Part shown: positions 38,608 through 50,000 of the stretch, one piece after another
How the letters are laid out: each line of letters opens with the position of its first letter
Numbering within the stretch: the stretch's first letter is position 1
Assembly (NCBI RefSeq): GCF_018139145.2
Contig: NC_059481.1
Location: forward strand, 17,906,368 to 17,970,367
From: Gymnogyps californianus
Taxonomy: Eukaryota; Chordata; Aves; Accipitriformes; Cathartidae
Direction of reading: 5' to 3'
DNA length: 64,000 bases
Notes under the pieces: model-generated
Database searches by the model: none
Seen by the model: the letters and a program-made list of their open reading frames with translations, nothing else
Told to the model about the DNA's origin: nothing
Translations under genes and position numbers: made by a program

Positions 38608-41600
38608 CTTGATATCCTGGTAGAGCTGGCTTTATGCCTTCAACTAGCATCACTGTTTCCAGCACAGCATCTGCTCTGGGATGATGTGTGCTGCAGGGGA
38701 ACTGACCTCTGTATCTTCCTCTGATTCTAAGCAAGCACAACTCAGCTGCTTGTAAGCGCTCTTTGGCATGTGCCAAAGACCTGGCTGTGCCCATGCGCAC
38801 TGCATGAGCCTAAAGACAGGACCTGTGTCAAAGCAAAAGTCATGAAATTCACTTTTAAATCTTCCATCTTTTTTAGAGGTAATATTTTATTTTGTGTAAA
38901 CACCACAAAAAAGACTTGCTTTATGCACCTCGCTTTGATTTCAATCCAGGTTTGCCCTGGGCTTCCCTTATTTCTGCCTGTGGGGAACTTGCACTAGTTA
39001 ACCACAAATAAAGTGGAGTTTCTGACACTTAAATTCTAGTATGTCAGGGTGGGTAACGACAAGACCTAGCTGGAATCTGTATTAGCGTATTTGCAGATAT
39101 GGATCAGAGGGTTGAAATCCAGATGTCATGAGGATGAATGAAGAGGAGAAATTGCTAATCAAATTCTCGAGGACTGCAATGCAATAAACCAGGGTAACTT
39201 GATGGAAAATGTAATCAAGCCTTCTAGTCTGTTTTCCAGCTACATGTAGGCTCTGATTTTTCAGTCCTTATGCCTCCCTCTTCACATGGACTTTAAAAGG
39301 AAGGAGGATGCCTGTGAGGATCAACAAAGTAATTTAGTTTTACCAAGCGAGTCTAGTAATCCTGCTGGACAGATCTTCCAGAGGCTTCTTTCTCTTAACT
39401 GGGGGAAATATTGTAAAGAAATTCTCCATCTTCAGACCATTACCAGTATAGATAATGCCAAAGCAGAAGCATTATGTTGGAGTAGAAATGGATTTTTTTT
39501 TTTCCCCTTCATTGGTCAATAAGTGGTTAAATTTGAGAGGCGTTTTCTCTATCTTGCACATATACAAACCATTTTTTCTGAGTTCCAACGCCTGATTTTG
39601 TGCTAGGGGAAACTGGTACTTGTGTCCACTGTCATGTTTATCAAAATGATGCAATTAAATGCAGAATACTTATCAGTAAAAAGTGTTCATAGACCATAAG
39701 TTATAATGGACTGCACGTATTTTTTATTGAGATGGCTGGATGCAAAAACTATTGCCCTTGCCTTATTGGGTGGGGGTGTCCCCTTGCTTACAAACTCTTA
39801 CTGGATACAGCGATCTCAGGTATTCTGACATCTCTGTAGAACGAAAGGAGCTGAGCAAGTTCATAGTGGAGCTGCAGGTGTTGGCTTTCTACAAAGTAAC
39901 CTAAAATGTTTTTCTCTGAATAATGCAGTGTAAAAACACGGCAGTAGCTGACATACTGCCTGCATTTTGAATTTGAGCCAATATTTAACTCTGGAAAAAA
40001 GCAATGGTCAAGCACTTTGGCTTCTGTAGTGTTTCAGGCGCATCACTTTCAGGGTTTTAACACTGGCCAGATGGGAGATAATGCACAGAACTGCTGCTTT
40101 AAGACTTAAAAGGTCTCTGCAAATCAAGCTTTTCATTCTTCCTCCATTCTTCCTAAAATTTGCTTGCAGGTTGCATGCAAAACATTGTTTTGACAGGAAC
40201 AGCCTGATTGTAGCAGTAAGCTTTAGCTTTCAGGGAAAATGATAAACTGCCAGCAAGTTGTGTGCATTAATGGGATAAGATTGCTTTAAGACAGAACTTT
40301 TTTGGTTCCATGTTAGAGGCAATTTGTAACTTTAATACCTACAAGGATGCATATGTATGTATCCTGGGTCTTGCAACCAGTGATATAGGGATGTTGTCAA
40401 TTCTTCTAGGTCATGCAATAAAAAAATAGAGTAAATACTTGAGTAAGTGATCAGACCTTGCAATGGGTATCATCTTCAGAAGCTGTTTAACAGGCAGGAT
40501 TAAATGAGGGAGTGTCATAGCCATATGAAAGGATTTCAAGCCTCAGCTTGTTTCCTAAACAAACAGGAATTGACACCACAGAAGCTAGGATAAGGAACAG
40601 ATCCCTAACGTAAGCCCATGTGCTCAGATATTGTGTTTCCAAAGAAGCTTGCCTCACCAGAGCAGCAAACCATGGATGGCAGTGGTTGGTGGGGCTGGTG
40701 GAAGTGCTCCTGTAGCTCGCTCTGCGTTGGCCTGTCAAGTACAGACAGTGTAATTTAAAGCACATGTCAGACTGCTCTAAATCGTGTGAAGGAAGAGGGG
40801 CAAGTTTTGTTGACCCTAAACTTGGGGGATTCACAATGGCATCTTGCACTCACTTCTGTTGCGCTACAGCTAATGAGCTGTGGGGGAGCTTGACAAAGCT
40901 GGAGGGATGCTCTGGTTGCTTACAGCTGTATAAAACGCACAGGTTTGCTCTGCTATTAAAATAGAAGCAAAAGTTCAGAAGTCAAATGGAAGCAGCTGCC
41001 CTTGGAAACTCTCTTGTTGTCTGTTCTTATTGCCTGCAATATTCTACATTTCTGTTCCCCCCCCATGTAGGCCCCCAGGACCTGGGAATCGGATGGCTTT
41101 GAGATGCTGCCCTTTGCTTCACGCTGTTCCTCTGTAGTCAGCAGTCACCTGTGAATTGGTGAGCGACTGCTTCTCAGATGCTTCATGGAGGTTTGGTTAC
41201 ACTGAGCCTTCAAGTTCACAGGGGGATAAGCCTCAATGCCAGAGCCAAAATGGGATCTGGAAGAAGCTTTTATGTGTTTCCATGCATCTATGCTAATATT
41301 CACTGGAAAGAGACATGAGAGTTTTTGCATTTCGTGTTCTCATTTTGCCTCTGCACTGTTTTGCACTCAGCTAATTTGGTTTTTGGCCTTGCTGAAAATT
41401 TTCATGCGGTTTACCCCAGAGATGGCTATACTTGGTGATGGGAGAGGGCTTACCTGTATTTGAATTATAAAAATGCTGAACTGTTCAGTGGATACAAAAT
41501 AGGAAGTGCTACAGGAGGACGGTGAGGACTCTTATTTAACAACTATACCGCAGAGAGAAGACATGATTTTTTTTTTTTTCCCCATGCTCATTTTGAGTCC

Positions 41601-42783
41601 CTCAGGCACCATGTCCACCTGTGGAACTGAGGGCTGCAGAAAACTATGTTCCTTGGGGATGCCGAGAGCTTCTATCAATATCAGACTTTGCTTTATTCTC
41701 ACCAGGAGACTCATGCTCAGGCCCTAATTTCTCAGCTGTCCCCTCAGAAAGATGTATATTTCTTTGGTAATTTCTCCTTTTGCCTGCGAATAAGCTACAT
41801 AAATCACCTGTATAAGAAAATACAGGGGCTGGAGTCTGTGATCATAGCCGTGGAGTTGTGTGACAGCTTATGGCATCTTAAATTAAGATCTTTGCTCTCA
41901 ATGGCCACACAGTGGCAGCAAAAACCAAACAGGTTCCCCCATCCTAAGTCAGTGTGGTAGAAGGAGGAATGAGTCCATGGCTGTACAAGATCCAGTTCGT
42001 GCTGATAAGGTATAGAAAGGTGTATTTAAGTAAAAAAACTTCCTATCTATAGGTCACGGGGGGAGAACTTGAGCCCACACTGCCCAAGTGTAATGCTTGT
42101 TGGAGATAAATCCTGTTGTGGGGAAAGACTGATGGGATTCACTGCTGGCAGTATTTGTGTCCTTTTGTGCTCTGCTCCTGGAGGAATCAGACCAGCTGGG
42201 AATGACACTAACTTTTCTAGGCACTTTTTGTAAGTTTTGGTCGAGTTGCATGGGTTTTCAAGGGAATGAATAAACATGTTTTTGGCATCTCTCTGAGGAT
42301 GAATTGAAGGTATAGTGGAAATCAGCCTGGTTTGGGAGCATATATACTTTCCTTCAATCTGGTCATATTGTCATTTACACCTTCAGGGTCCTCTTAGGCT
42401 GTGTACTCAACAAACGTAGTATGAAACCACCCCCTAAGTAATCTTGAAGTCTAAATAAAAAGCAATAAGGAAAGGACACTTTCATTACAGATAAGGTACC
42501 AAAGCATGGAGGCAAAATATGACTTCCTTTTTGTGGATAAGGATTTATCTGGAGACAACTAAGGAGCTGAATCTCTTTTTAAACAGCCTAATTCCTTTGG
42601 GATGAAGTCTTCAAGCACTGGAATGCTTCTTGCCTAAAACTACACTGGAAATACCCGAGGTGAGGAGTGGAGAGCAAATTTTTATCACAGCCCTCCGGCA
42701 CCACATCAGCCCTGGTCCCAAGATCCACTTGCTGCCCCACAGCCCGAGCCATAACCAACAAAAGAAGACAAGGCTGAAAGGCA
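38608..42783. other. Noncoding stretch, no recognisable gene
   Basis: No exon, RNA gene or clear mobile element is seen. T-runs occur near 39,490 and 41,568. ORFs remain below about 120 codons and look like chance frames. Confidence 0.55.
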
Positions 42784-42899
42784 ACTAATCATTTATTATA
42801 AAAGAAAAATAGTGCAACCTAAAATGGATTTTTACCTCCTGGTCCATAAATCTTCACAGTTTCTCTCCTTGTCTAGAAGGACGGGAATTTCTTTACAAG
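42784..42899. repeat. 116-bp direct repeat, copy 1
   Basis: It matches 43,964-44,079 at 110 of 116 positions with no gaps, at an exact offset of 1,180 bp. All six differences are transitions. At 42,857-42,858 the CA faces TG in the other copy, as expected from independent decay of an ancestral CpG. The repeat could be what is left of a pair of short LTRs, two copies of a dispersed repeat, or an old local duplication. I do not recognise the family. Confidence 0.9.
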
Positions 42900-43167
42900 C
42901 AGAAAAAGATGTTGGCTGTGTCTGTAGTGTGCCCAGCTCAGCAGAAGGGAAACGTCTGTGCATTATGTGCAGCTATAATTAGTTTAGGACACTAGTTAAA
43001 GGAGGAGCTGTTTGCTAAGCAATCACCAAGTGAGGTATGAGGCTCTGGGAGCAGCATGGGCAGACCACTTGCACGAAGGAATGTGGTCACACAGGAAAGC
43101 AGGGCAAAACCCTGGCTGTGTGAACTCTGAAGCAATATTTTTTTTGCCTTCCTTGTAAGTGGATTAA
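42900..43167. other. Unique spacer between repeat copy 1 and LTR B
   Basis: Noncoding sequence without recognised features. With 43,584-43,963 it forms the roughly 650-bp interval that separated the two 116-bp repeats before LTR B inserted. Confidence 0.5.
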
Positions 43168-43172
43168 AGGAG
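43168..43172. repeat. Left target-site duplication of LTR B (AGGAG)
   Basis: AGGAG directly precedes the LTR and is repeated exactly at 43,579-43,583. Confidence 0.9.
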
Positions 43173-43578
43173 TGTCCTGGTTTTGGCTGGGATAGAGTTA
43201 ATTTTCTTCCTAGTAGCTGGTACAGTGCTGTGTTTTGGATTTAGTGTGAGAATAATGTTGATAACTCACTGATGTTTTAGCTGTTGCTAAGTAGTGCTTA
43301 TCTTAACGATTTTTCAGTTTCCCATGCTCTGCCAGCAAGCAGGTGTGCAAGAAGCTGGGAGGGAGCACGGCCAGGACAGCTGACCTGAACTAGCCAAAGG
43401 GATATTCCATACCATAGAATGTCATGCCCAGTATATAAATTGGGAGGAGTTGGCCAGGAGGGGCGGATCGCTGCTTGGGCATCGGTCAGCGGGTGGTGAG
43501 CAATTGCACTGTGCATCGGGGAGGAGTGAGCGAGCGGCTGCGTGGTGCTTAGTTGCTGGCTGGGGTTAAACCACAACA
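43173..43578 (+). mobile_element. Solo LTR B, short variant of the same ERVL-type family
   Basis: It begins TGTCCTGGTTTTGGCTGGGA and ends GGTTAAACCACAACA over 406 bp, with exact 5-bp target duplications. The first roughly 250 bp match LTR C closely: about ten substitutions in the first 130 bp. After the shared GCATTGTGCATC-like block it lacks the roughly 160-200 bp T-rich segment carrying the ATTAAA poly(A) signal in A and C, and has a short GC-rich AGTGAGCGAGCGG stretch instead. It then rejoins the common 3' end (GGTGCTTAGTTGCTGGCTGG). It could be a distinct subfamily or an internally deleted copy. No internal retroviral genes flank it. Confidence 0.9.
43432..43439 (+). promoter_or_regulatory. 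TATA box of LTR B
   Basis: TATATAAA follows GTCATGCCCAG, as in LTR C. The downstream R/poly(A) segment present in the longer LTRs is missing. Confidence 0.75.
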
Positions 43579-43583
43579 AGGAG
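43579..43583. repeat. Right target-site duplication of LTR B (AGGAG)
   Basis: Exact copy of the 5 bp at 43,168-43,172 immediately after the LTR end. Confidence 0.9.
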
Positions 43584-43963
43584 ACAATCTGAATATCTTC
43601 CTTAATTATCACCATTTTCTATATATGGCATAATTTACTAGATTAAATAGGAAATAATATAGTACAATTTATTTAAATGACTCATCGAGTAAGACTGATT
43701 CAGCCCGCTGTTTTGTGTCTGTCCTGTAGGAGGGGGTACCTGGAGCTATAGTCATACAGATATGCTGTACCCCTATAGCACAGGCTGTAATTTTTGGCTG
43801 TAGCTCTTGCATATTATCACAGGCCTGTTTAATACTTTTGTTCTCTTGTCTTTTCAAGTTCATCAGAAATTAGATATTTCAGTTGAAATGTATTTATCTT
43901 GCAGCTAACAACAGTTGAATGGGATAGAGACCCTGTTGCCAATTTTAAACTTTTATTTTTCTC
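43584..43963. other. Unique spacer between LTR B and repeat copy 2
   Basis: Noncoding sequence. The minus strand carries a 64-codon open frame (43,669-43,863) with no recognised family and an in-frame stop just upstream of its ATG. It could be a degraded internal fragment of whatever element the flanking 116-bp repeats belonged to, but nothing proves this. Confidence 0.45.
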
Positions 43964-44079
43964 ACTAATCATTTATTATAAAAGAAAAATAGTGCAACCC
44001 AGAATGGATTTTTACCTCCTGGTCCATAAATCTTCATGGTTTCTCTCCTTGTCTAGAAGGACGGGAATTTCTTTGTAAG
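43964..44079. repeat. 116-bp direct repeat, copy 2
   Basis: Same orientation as copy 1, 1,180 bp downstream, ungapped, with six transition differences. Homology stops sharply at both ends: the bases before ACTAATC and after the final AAG differ between copies. Confidence 0.9.
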
Positions 44080-47000
44080 GTGCTATAGATCAAGATTAAT
44101 GCTTATCTGTGTCCGAGGCTGAACACAAGACCTGAACACTGGCAAAGCCTCTGCAGACTCCTTATGATTTTTCCACTATACTTTGCAAATGACATGTTCT
44201 AGCATGAAATTTGTCATTATTCCACCGCAAGTAGCTCTTGGAGGGCTAGTCTGACCTTGAAGATAATCCTGGAAGGTTAGGTATTTGAATGAGTCCTTCA
44301 TACAAGGCTTAAAGTTCAGATTTTCAGACTGCTGGGTGCAGATGTGCTCACCTGACTCGTGTGTCTGCTTGTCTGCTGACCCTGGGATTCCCCAGAGCTA
44401 GCCAGCAGGAGGATGTGGGCACTGGGGCATGGAGGAATGCTTGGAAATGTCTTCTGAAAGGCTTGTGTTCAAGCAGGGTCATCCTCAATGTGAACAGGAG
44501 GAGCACATGGATGGGCAGACTGGTGAGATGTATGGCTGGTGCAGCCCACTATCCTGTCTCAGTGCTCTGGGACTCAGTGCTGCACAGGGAAGACAAAGAC
44601 TTTGTTAAGGATGAGTTAAAACCCCTGTCAGAAGAAGCCTCTCCTCCCCTACATGGAAGGGAGGAAGGCTGGTGCATGCCAGCATGTATTGCTTAGTTCC
44701 TGAAAAATTACTGGGTACCAGTTGCCATCTTATGGTCATCTGGCCTCTGTGCTCCTCTTGCGTTTCTCGCTGTTTTTCTGGTCACTGCCCACAGCCTACT
44801 CTGAGCTGTGGTATCTGAGAAACTGGCCGTCAGCGGGCATTCAACTTCTATGGTGAAGGTAAGTCAACCTTCCTGGTGAATTTTTCCTTTCAGGATGATG
44901 AGCAGTGGCTGGTTCCCCACAGGCACTACCACCTCCTCCCCAGCATCTCCTGAACTTGCTGATTTTGTTTAGACATCAGTCTAAGATTGAACAGTCTCTG
45001 CAGCAGCAGAGATGGTCGTACCTTTCTCTTTGGTCAATTTGCATTTTTCAGACATCTTTGTTCTCTTTTATCCAGCTGCTTGCAAGTGATGCCTCTTTTC
45101 TGGAGAAAAGAATTAGAGAAAAACCTTACAACCCTATTCCTAAGCAAGCCTGATGAATTCTCTGACCAGCCTCTTGCTGTTCTTGGGAAGGTACAAACGC
45201 TTGTACAGTAGACAGCACAAATACTCTGGACCTTTCCTGATACATTTTCATGAGTCTCACTGTTTGTCTTCCTCTTATGTGTGCTCTTAACTTCCATGTT
45301 AAATCTCTTATTTCCCTCCCTCCTTTGGCAGTCAGACTTTCAGCCCCCTCAGTGCAATGCCAAGTTTGGAGCATGAAGGGTTCGGGTGAGCTGTTGATGC
45401 ACCCCCTCCTTTCTCCAGGGTCCGGTTCAGTCAGCTCAGTAAGTCTGCGGTTGGGCTTTTTCCCTGAATGCGCCCAGATCCTGTTATTTGGTGTCATTCC
45501 TGCTTGCACATGTTCTCTGAACTTTTGCTGGCTGTTTGCATAACCAGGAGCGTATTTCCTGGCTGGCGTACGGCCCTGGGATCTGTTTATTAGCAGTAGG
45601 CTTGGATGGGGGTGAGTTGGTATTCAGAGCTGTAGGCTTGTGCTTCTCATGCTCTGCAGAGTCTCCCAGGGGTTTAACTCCTAGTCTCACTTAAGTCAGC
45701 TTGTGACTCGATGTAATTTCTGTCCTGTCCCCCACCCCAAATATCAGTGTATTTGGAGCTTATGCAAATATAAGGTTCCCAGATTTGATCCTGGTGATCT
45801 GAGGGGAAAGTGACTGGTACCACATTGCCTAGTTCAGTTCCTCTCAAAAGTGTCTAAATGTTACCCAACTTCTCACCGTGCAACTGAAAACTGAGAGTGT
45901 CTTGAAAGCCAAGTTTCCAGGACATGGGATCATTTATGGGGTCTGAACACTAATAAAGCCTTAGCTGCGCTTTGAGCTCAAGCTTTTGATAGTTCTGTGT
46001 ATCCATTTCTTAGCACAGTTTTCTTCCTTATCTGATTTTCAGATTCAGCGTGGATTTCTTGCAGACTACAATTCTTCCTCTCAAGTCATCTATCCATTCA
46101 GTGTCAACTGATCATCTTTAGTGTTTCAGGTAAGTCAGAAGACAGTATTTCTTTGCTTTTTCCCGCCTGTGCTTGCTATTTCTTTTGTTGACACTTAATG
46201 GCCATTCAGTACCACGGCTGCACAACTGCATTTTCCTCATCCACTGTACCTTTTGTCTCTTCTGTTGTCAGACTTGCTCTCTCTGGTTTTTGGACCTTCC
46301 AGCTTATCTGAGGCTAAAAACTGCAGCTGAACCACAAGGGAAGAGTGTTTGCTTGACGCTGAGATGAGGACAGCCTAAGTGCATTTGCTTGATGGACACT
46401 GCAGAAATGGCCATCTTCCAGTATGAACAGCAAACCACAGACACAAATCTGCCAAAACTGTAGAGGTACCCAGAAACCAGCCCGTGCCAATGGCTTTAAA
46501 GCCTCGTGCCAGAAGATGCTCCAGATGTGTTTCTATTTAGCTTCCTCATGTAAGAGTGGTGCTGCTTTCCTGAGTACTATGGGCATGAAGCTTAGTGGTA
46601 AACAAAGTGAAAGAAATCGAGCGATGTTAATTATTATAGGCTAAGAAACTTTTCTGATCTTATTTAATCAGATATAAAGCAATTCCTATTCAAGACAAAG
46701 GAGGGAAGAATCTGAGCTTTCTTTTCAATAACAGCAGCTATTTTTCTGTGGAGTTCAGATGCTCTGATCATCTGAAATGGAAAGACAGTTAATACTGGAA
46801 ATATGTATTTGACACATCCACTTGCCACTTACATGTGCAACAGAATCCATGGTCTTCTATAACTAGAAGGAATTAGTAATCTATAACAAGACTATGATGT
46901 GCTGTTTTCCTGTCAGTGAGAAGCAAAGGAAGAGAGGGGAAAATATTCATTTCAGGGGGAGGAGAAGGAGAGACTTCCATCAAGTCTGTCTTGTATTGCC

Positions 47001-50000
47001 AACACTGGAGAGAAATATTTCATGCTTTTTTATAACTTTACTAAATCATACGGGAACATCAGACTCTGAATAAAGAATAGCATGGGGGAAAAGAATGACT
47101 CAAAAGGAGATCTGTCTTACTGAAAGCACGGTTAAACTGTGCGCACGTACTATTCCTGAAACTGTTTTCCCTGCTTTTAAGGTTTATCCTTGAAGTCCCT
47201 GACTTACTACAGCTACTGGAGGAAATGAATGTTGTAGTCTGTACAGGATGTTTGTAATGCTTCCAGCAGTATAAAAATAACTTTCCCAGTTTTGATTAAA
47301 TTGAGTCCTCATAAAGATAATTATGGGTTTGTGTAATGAAATTTGGCAAATTCCTAAAGATGCTATTTAACTACCTGTGTTATAAACAAGATTCTCAGTG
47401 CACATCACTACTGTATCAGCTGTTAAAGTGATAGACTTGTAAAGAAGCAGCATTTTCCTTCACATTTGGTGTGGTATTCCTGAAAAATCAGTGTAGTCAG
47501 CTTCACTTTTAGATTAGACTTCATTCCTTGTTCATGTGTTTTCCTAGTTTTTGAGGTTCCAGACTTTTAAAGGAAGGTTAATGCCTTCTGAAAATGTGAT
47601 ATTTTGATCCTTTTTAAAAAAAAAAAAAAATTATAGTCCTAGACTTCATTTCTCTGTAAAAACTGTAGTACTAAATTTGATACCCATGCAACTTTTTCCT
47701 TTTTCTTCTAAAAGGACAAAAGGTGGTGGTGGTGGGGAAACAGTAGCTCTTTGGACAGGCCACAAATCAGAGTCAGTTTGCAAGCATTCAGAATGTTTAT
47801 GCTGTATCAGACTTTCTCAGCATTCCCACTCCTTCACACTAAGACTTAAAGCTATGTAAAATACAGCTGTGTGAAATTCATAAAGGCAAATGAAGCAGTA
47901 GTCCCCACTTGTGTGTGTGTGTTTCCCATGTGCTATGAACCAAAAAGGGGAAATGTTTTCTTGCACTTTTTTCAGACAAATTCAATCCAAGTGTTAATAC
48001 ATATTCTTTAGAAAGGAAACTTACTTCAGTTCCCTTTCTAAAAGGTGGGAAGTGACTTGCTTTGTAAGATTCCATGTCTGACCTAGTTGTCCTGGTTCCC
48101 AAAGACAGAGCAGATTAAGAAGAATAATTCTACTGAGAAGGCGTGACTTGAAGAAACCATAATGGACCCTATGGTGTGATCAGTGGGGTCCTCTGCATAT
48201 AACTAAGATGCTGGAAAATCTTACTGTTCCCCAGGTTATCCATGTCACATCTCACTGCTGGAAGTGGTTACCTCATTGGAGGCTCTGGCAGAGTGATCTG
48301 CTCCCCAGGTGGACTGAGTTGGGTGAGTAGCAAGTTGCAGGAGCATCTGAAGGGGGCTGGGGAGGAGGCAGAGTGCCCTTCTGCTGACATCAGTGTTTAA
48401 AAGGCTGTTGAATGTCAGCTTCTCTTTCATAGCTACAGAGGAGATGCGTTCAGGCAAACCTGATTCTCAGCTTGCATCAGCCAAAATAGCTACTCAAATT
48501 TATGCATCCAGTTAGGGTTTTTCTAAGTGATGCAAAACTAGGCAAAGTGGGACAGCCTCACTGACAGGGTTTCCAGAGCTGAATAAAGAACAGAACTCAA
48601 AGGCCAAGCTATTTGGGAAGAGTTTTGTATGAATGCTGGGAGAAGCAAAGTCTCTAGAATAGTTTTTTTGTCTCCTCAGAGTGTAATTGTTTAGCAAAAT
48701 TTCTGCCAAATGCAGTGAAGGGGGGAGGAAGATACATGTTGGGTGCTTGAGTACAGGATCAGAGGGGGTGGGAGGGTAACCTGAAAGCATTTTTTAATTA
48801 ACTAAGTTGAGCTGCATCAGTATGAAAAGGAACTGTAATGTATTGCAGTAACTCACCTTGTGCTGTCCCAGACCAGAGAGCAGCAGAGCTGTCGGCTCCT
48901 GTGTGTCCCCATGGCCCCATGCCCTGGAGCAGGGCATCAGATGGTAGGAGCTGTGTCCTCTCCCCTCTTCCAGGTGGAGCAGGTAAGTGTCGAGATGCTG
49001 AATTCCCTGCTCATTTAGTTTTGCTGCTTAGAGAGTATCTTTGCTTTTTCCATCAGGATTATATCAGTGTCTTGGTTTTTTTCCTCCCCATCTAGTTCTG
49101 GAACATCGTGGAGTATTGGCCACAGGCAGAGAAACGGTGTAAGGTGAGCCAGGCTGGGCATGGAAAATAATTCAGGTACTGACTGGAGAAGATTGCTTGC
49201 TTTTGGGGGGTTGCTCGGTTTTGTGCCAACATTGGCATGGACCTTTACAGTCTTTTCTTTACTCTAATGTGGCACAATTGTCTGCTTTCAGGGACTATCT
49301 GCTATTTTTACAAAGCTACTATCTTCCTATTAAAGGAATCTAGAAAAGAAAATATTCTTGATGCTTCTATCTGATATTTTTCTGAGGAACCCTGTTTTCT
49401 ATAGCTTGTGGTGTCCTATGAAATAGATCTAGATTGGTCCTAAGGTACCATGAGGGTGTTTTGTGGCATCTGGAATAGCAAGTAAAAGTTGTGGACATCC
49501 CTCTGGGTTGATCAACTGTAGTAGGGTTGCCTGTGACTGGAAAGCTGGGTCATGATGGTCGACCTTCTTTCCTAAACTGAATTTTAAGGTGTTTACTGGT
49601 GGTGGGGAGAAGAACTTGTACTTATTCAGAAAACAAATACCTGTTTCTTTTACCCAATACATATCCCCTTTCTCCCCACAGTCCCCTATCTAACTTTCCA
49701 GGTTACTCGCATGTTTTCAAGGTCAGAGTCTGGAAGGATTCCCAGTTTGCTCCACTTAGACACCATTGTAATAATAATTTCACAGTTGGCCTTCAGCAGA
49801 ATTGAGTGCCTCATCTCTTGGAAAGGAATATGCATAGGAAAACAAATAAAAGCACTTACCAGCTGGTGCCTGGTGAATTATACTGTTTGAAGTTCAAGGA
49901 TATTGAGTAAAGTACTTGCTTGATTGGCATTTATGTGGATGTTTGACTGGCACCATTTGACCCTTTCTAGCACTATATTCAGACATATATACACTAGTGT

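Noticed and set aside
43298..43615. 105-codon minus-strand ORF as a gene
   Set aside because: It lies almost wholly within solo LTR B. A related frame recurs in LTR C (54,436-54,672), so it reflects shared LTR sequence and not a host gene.
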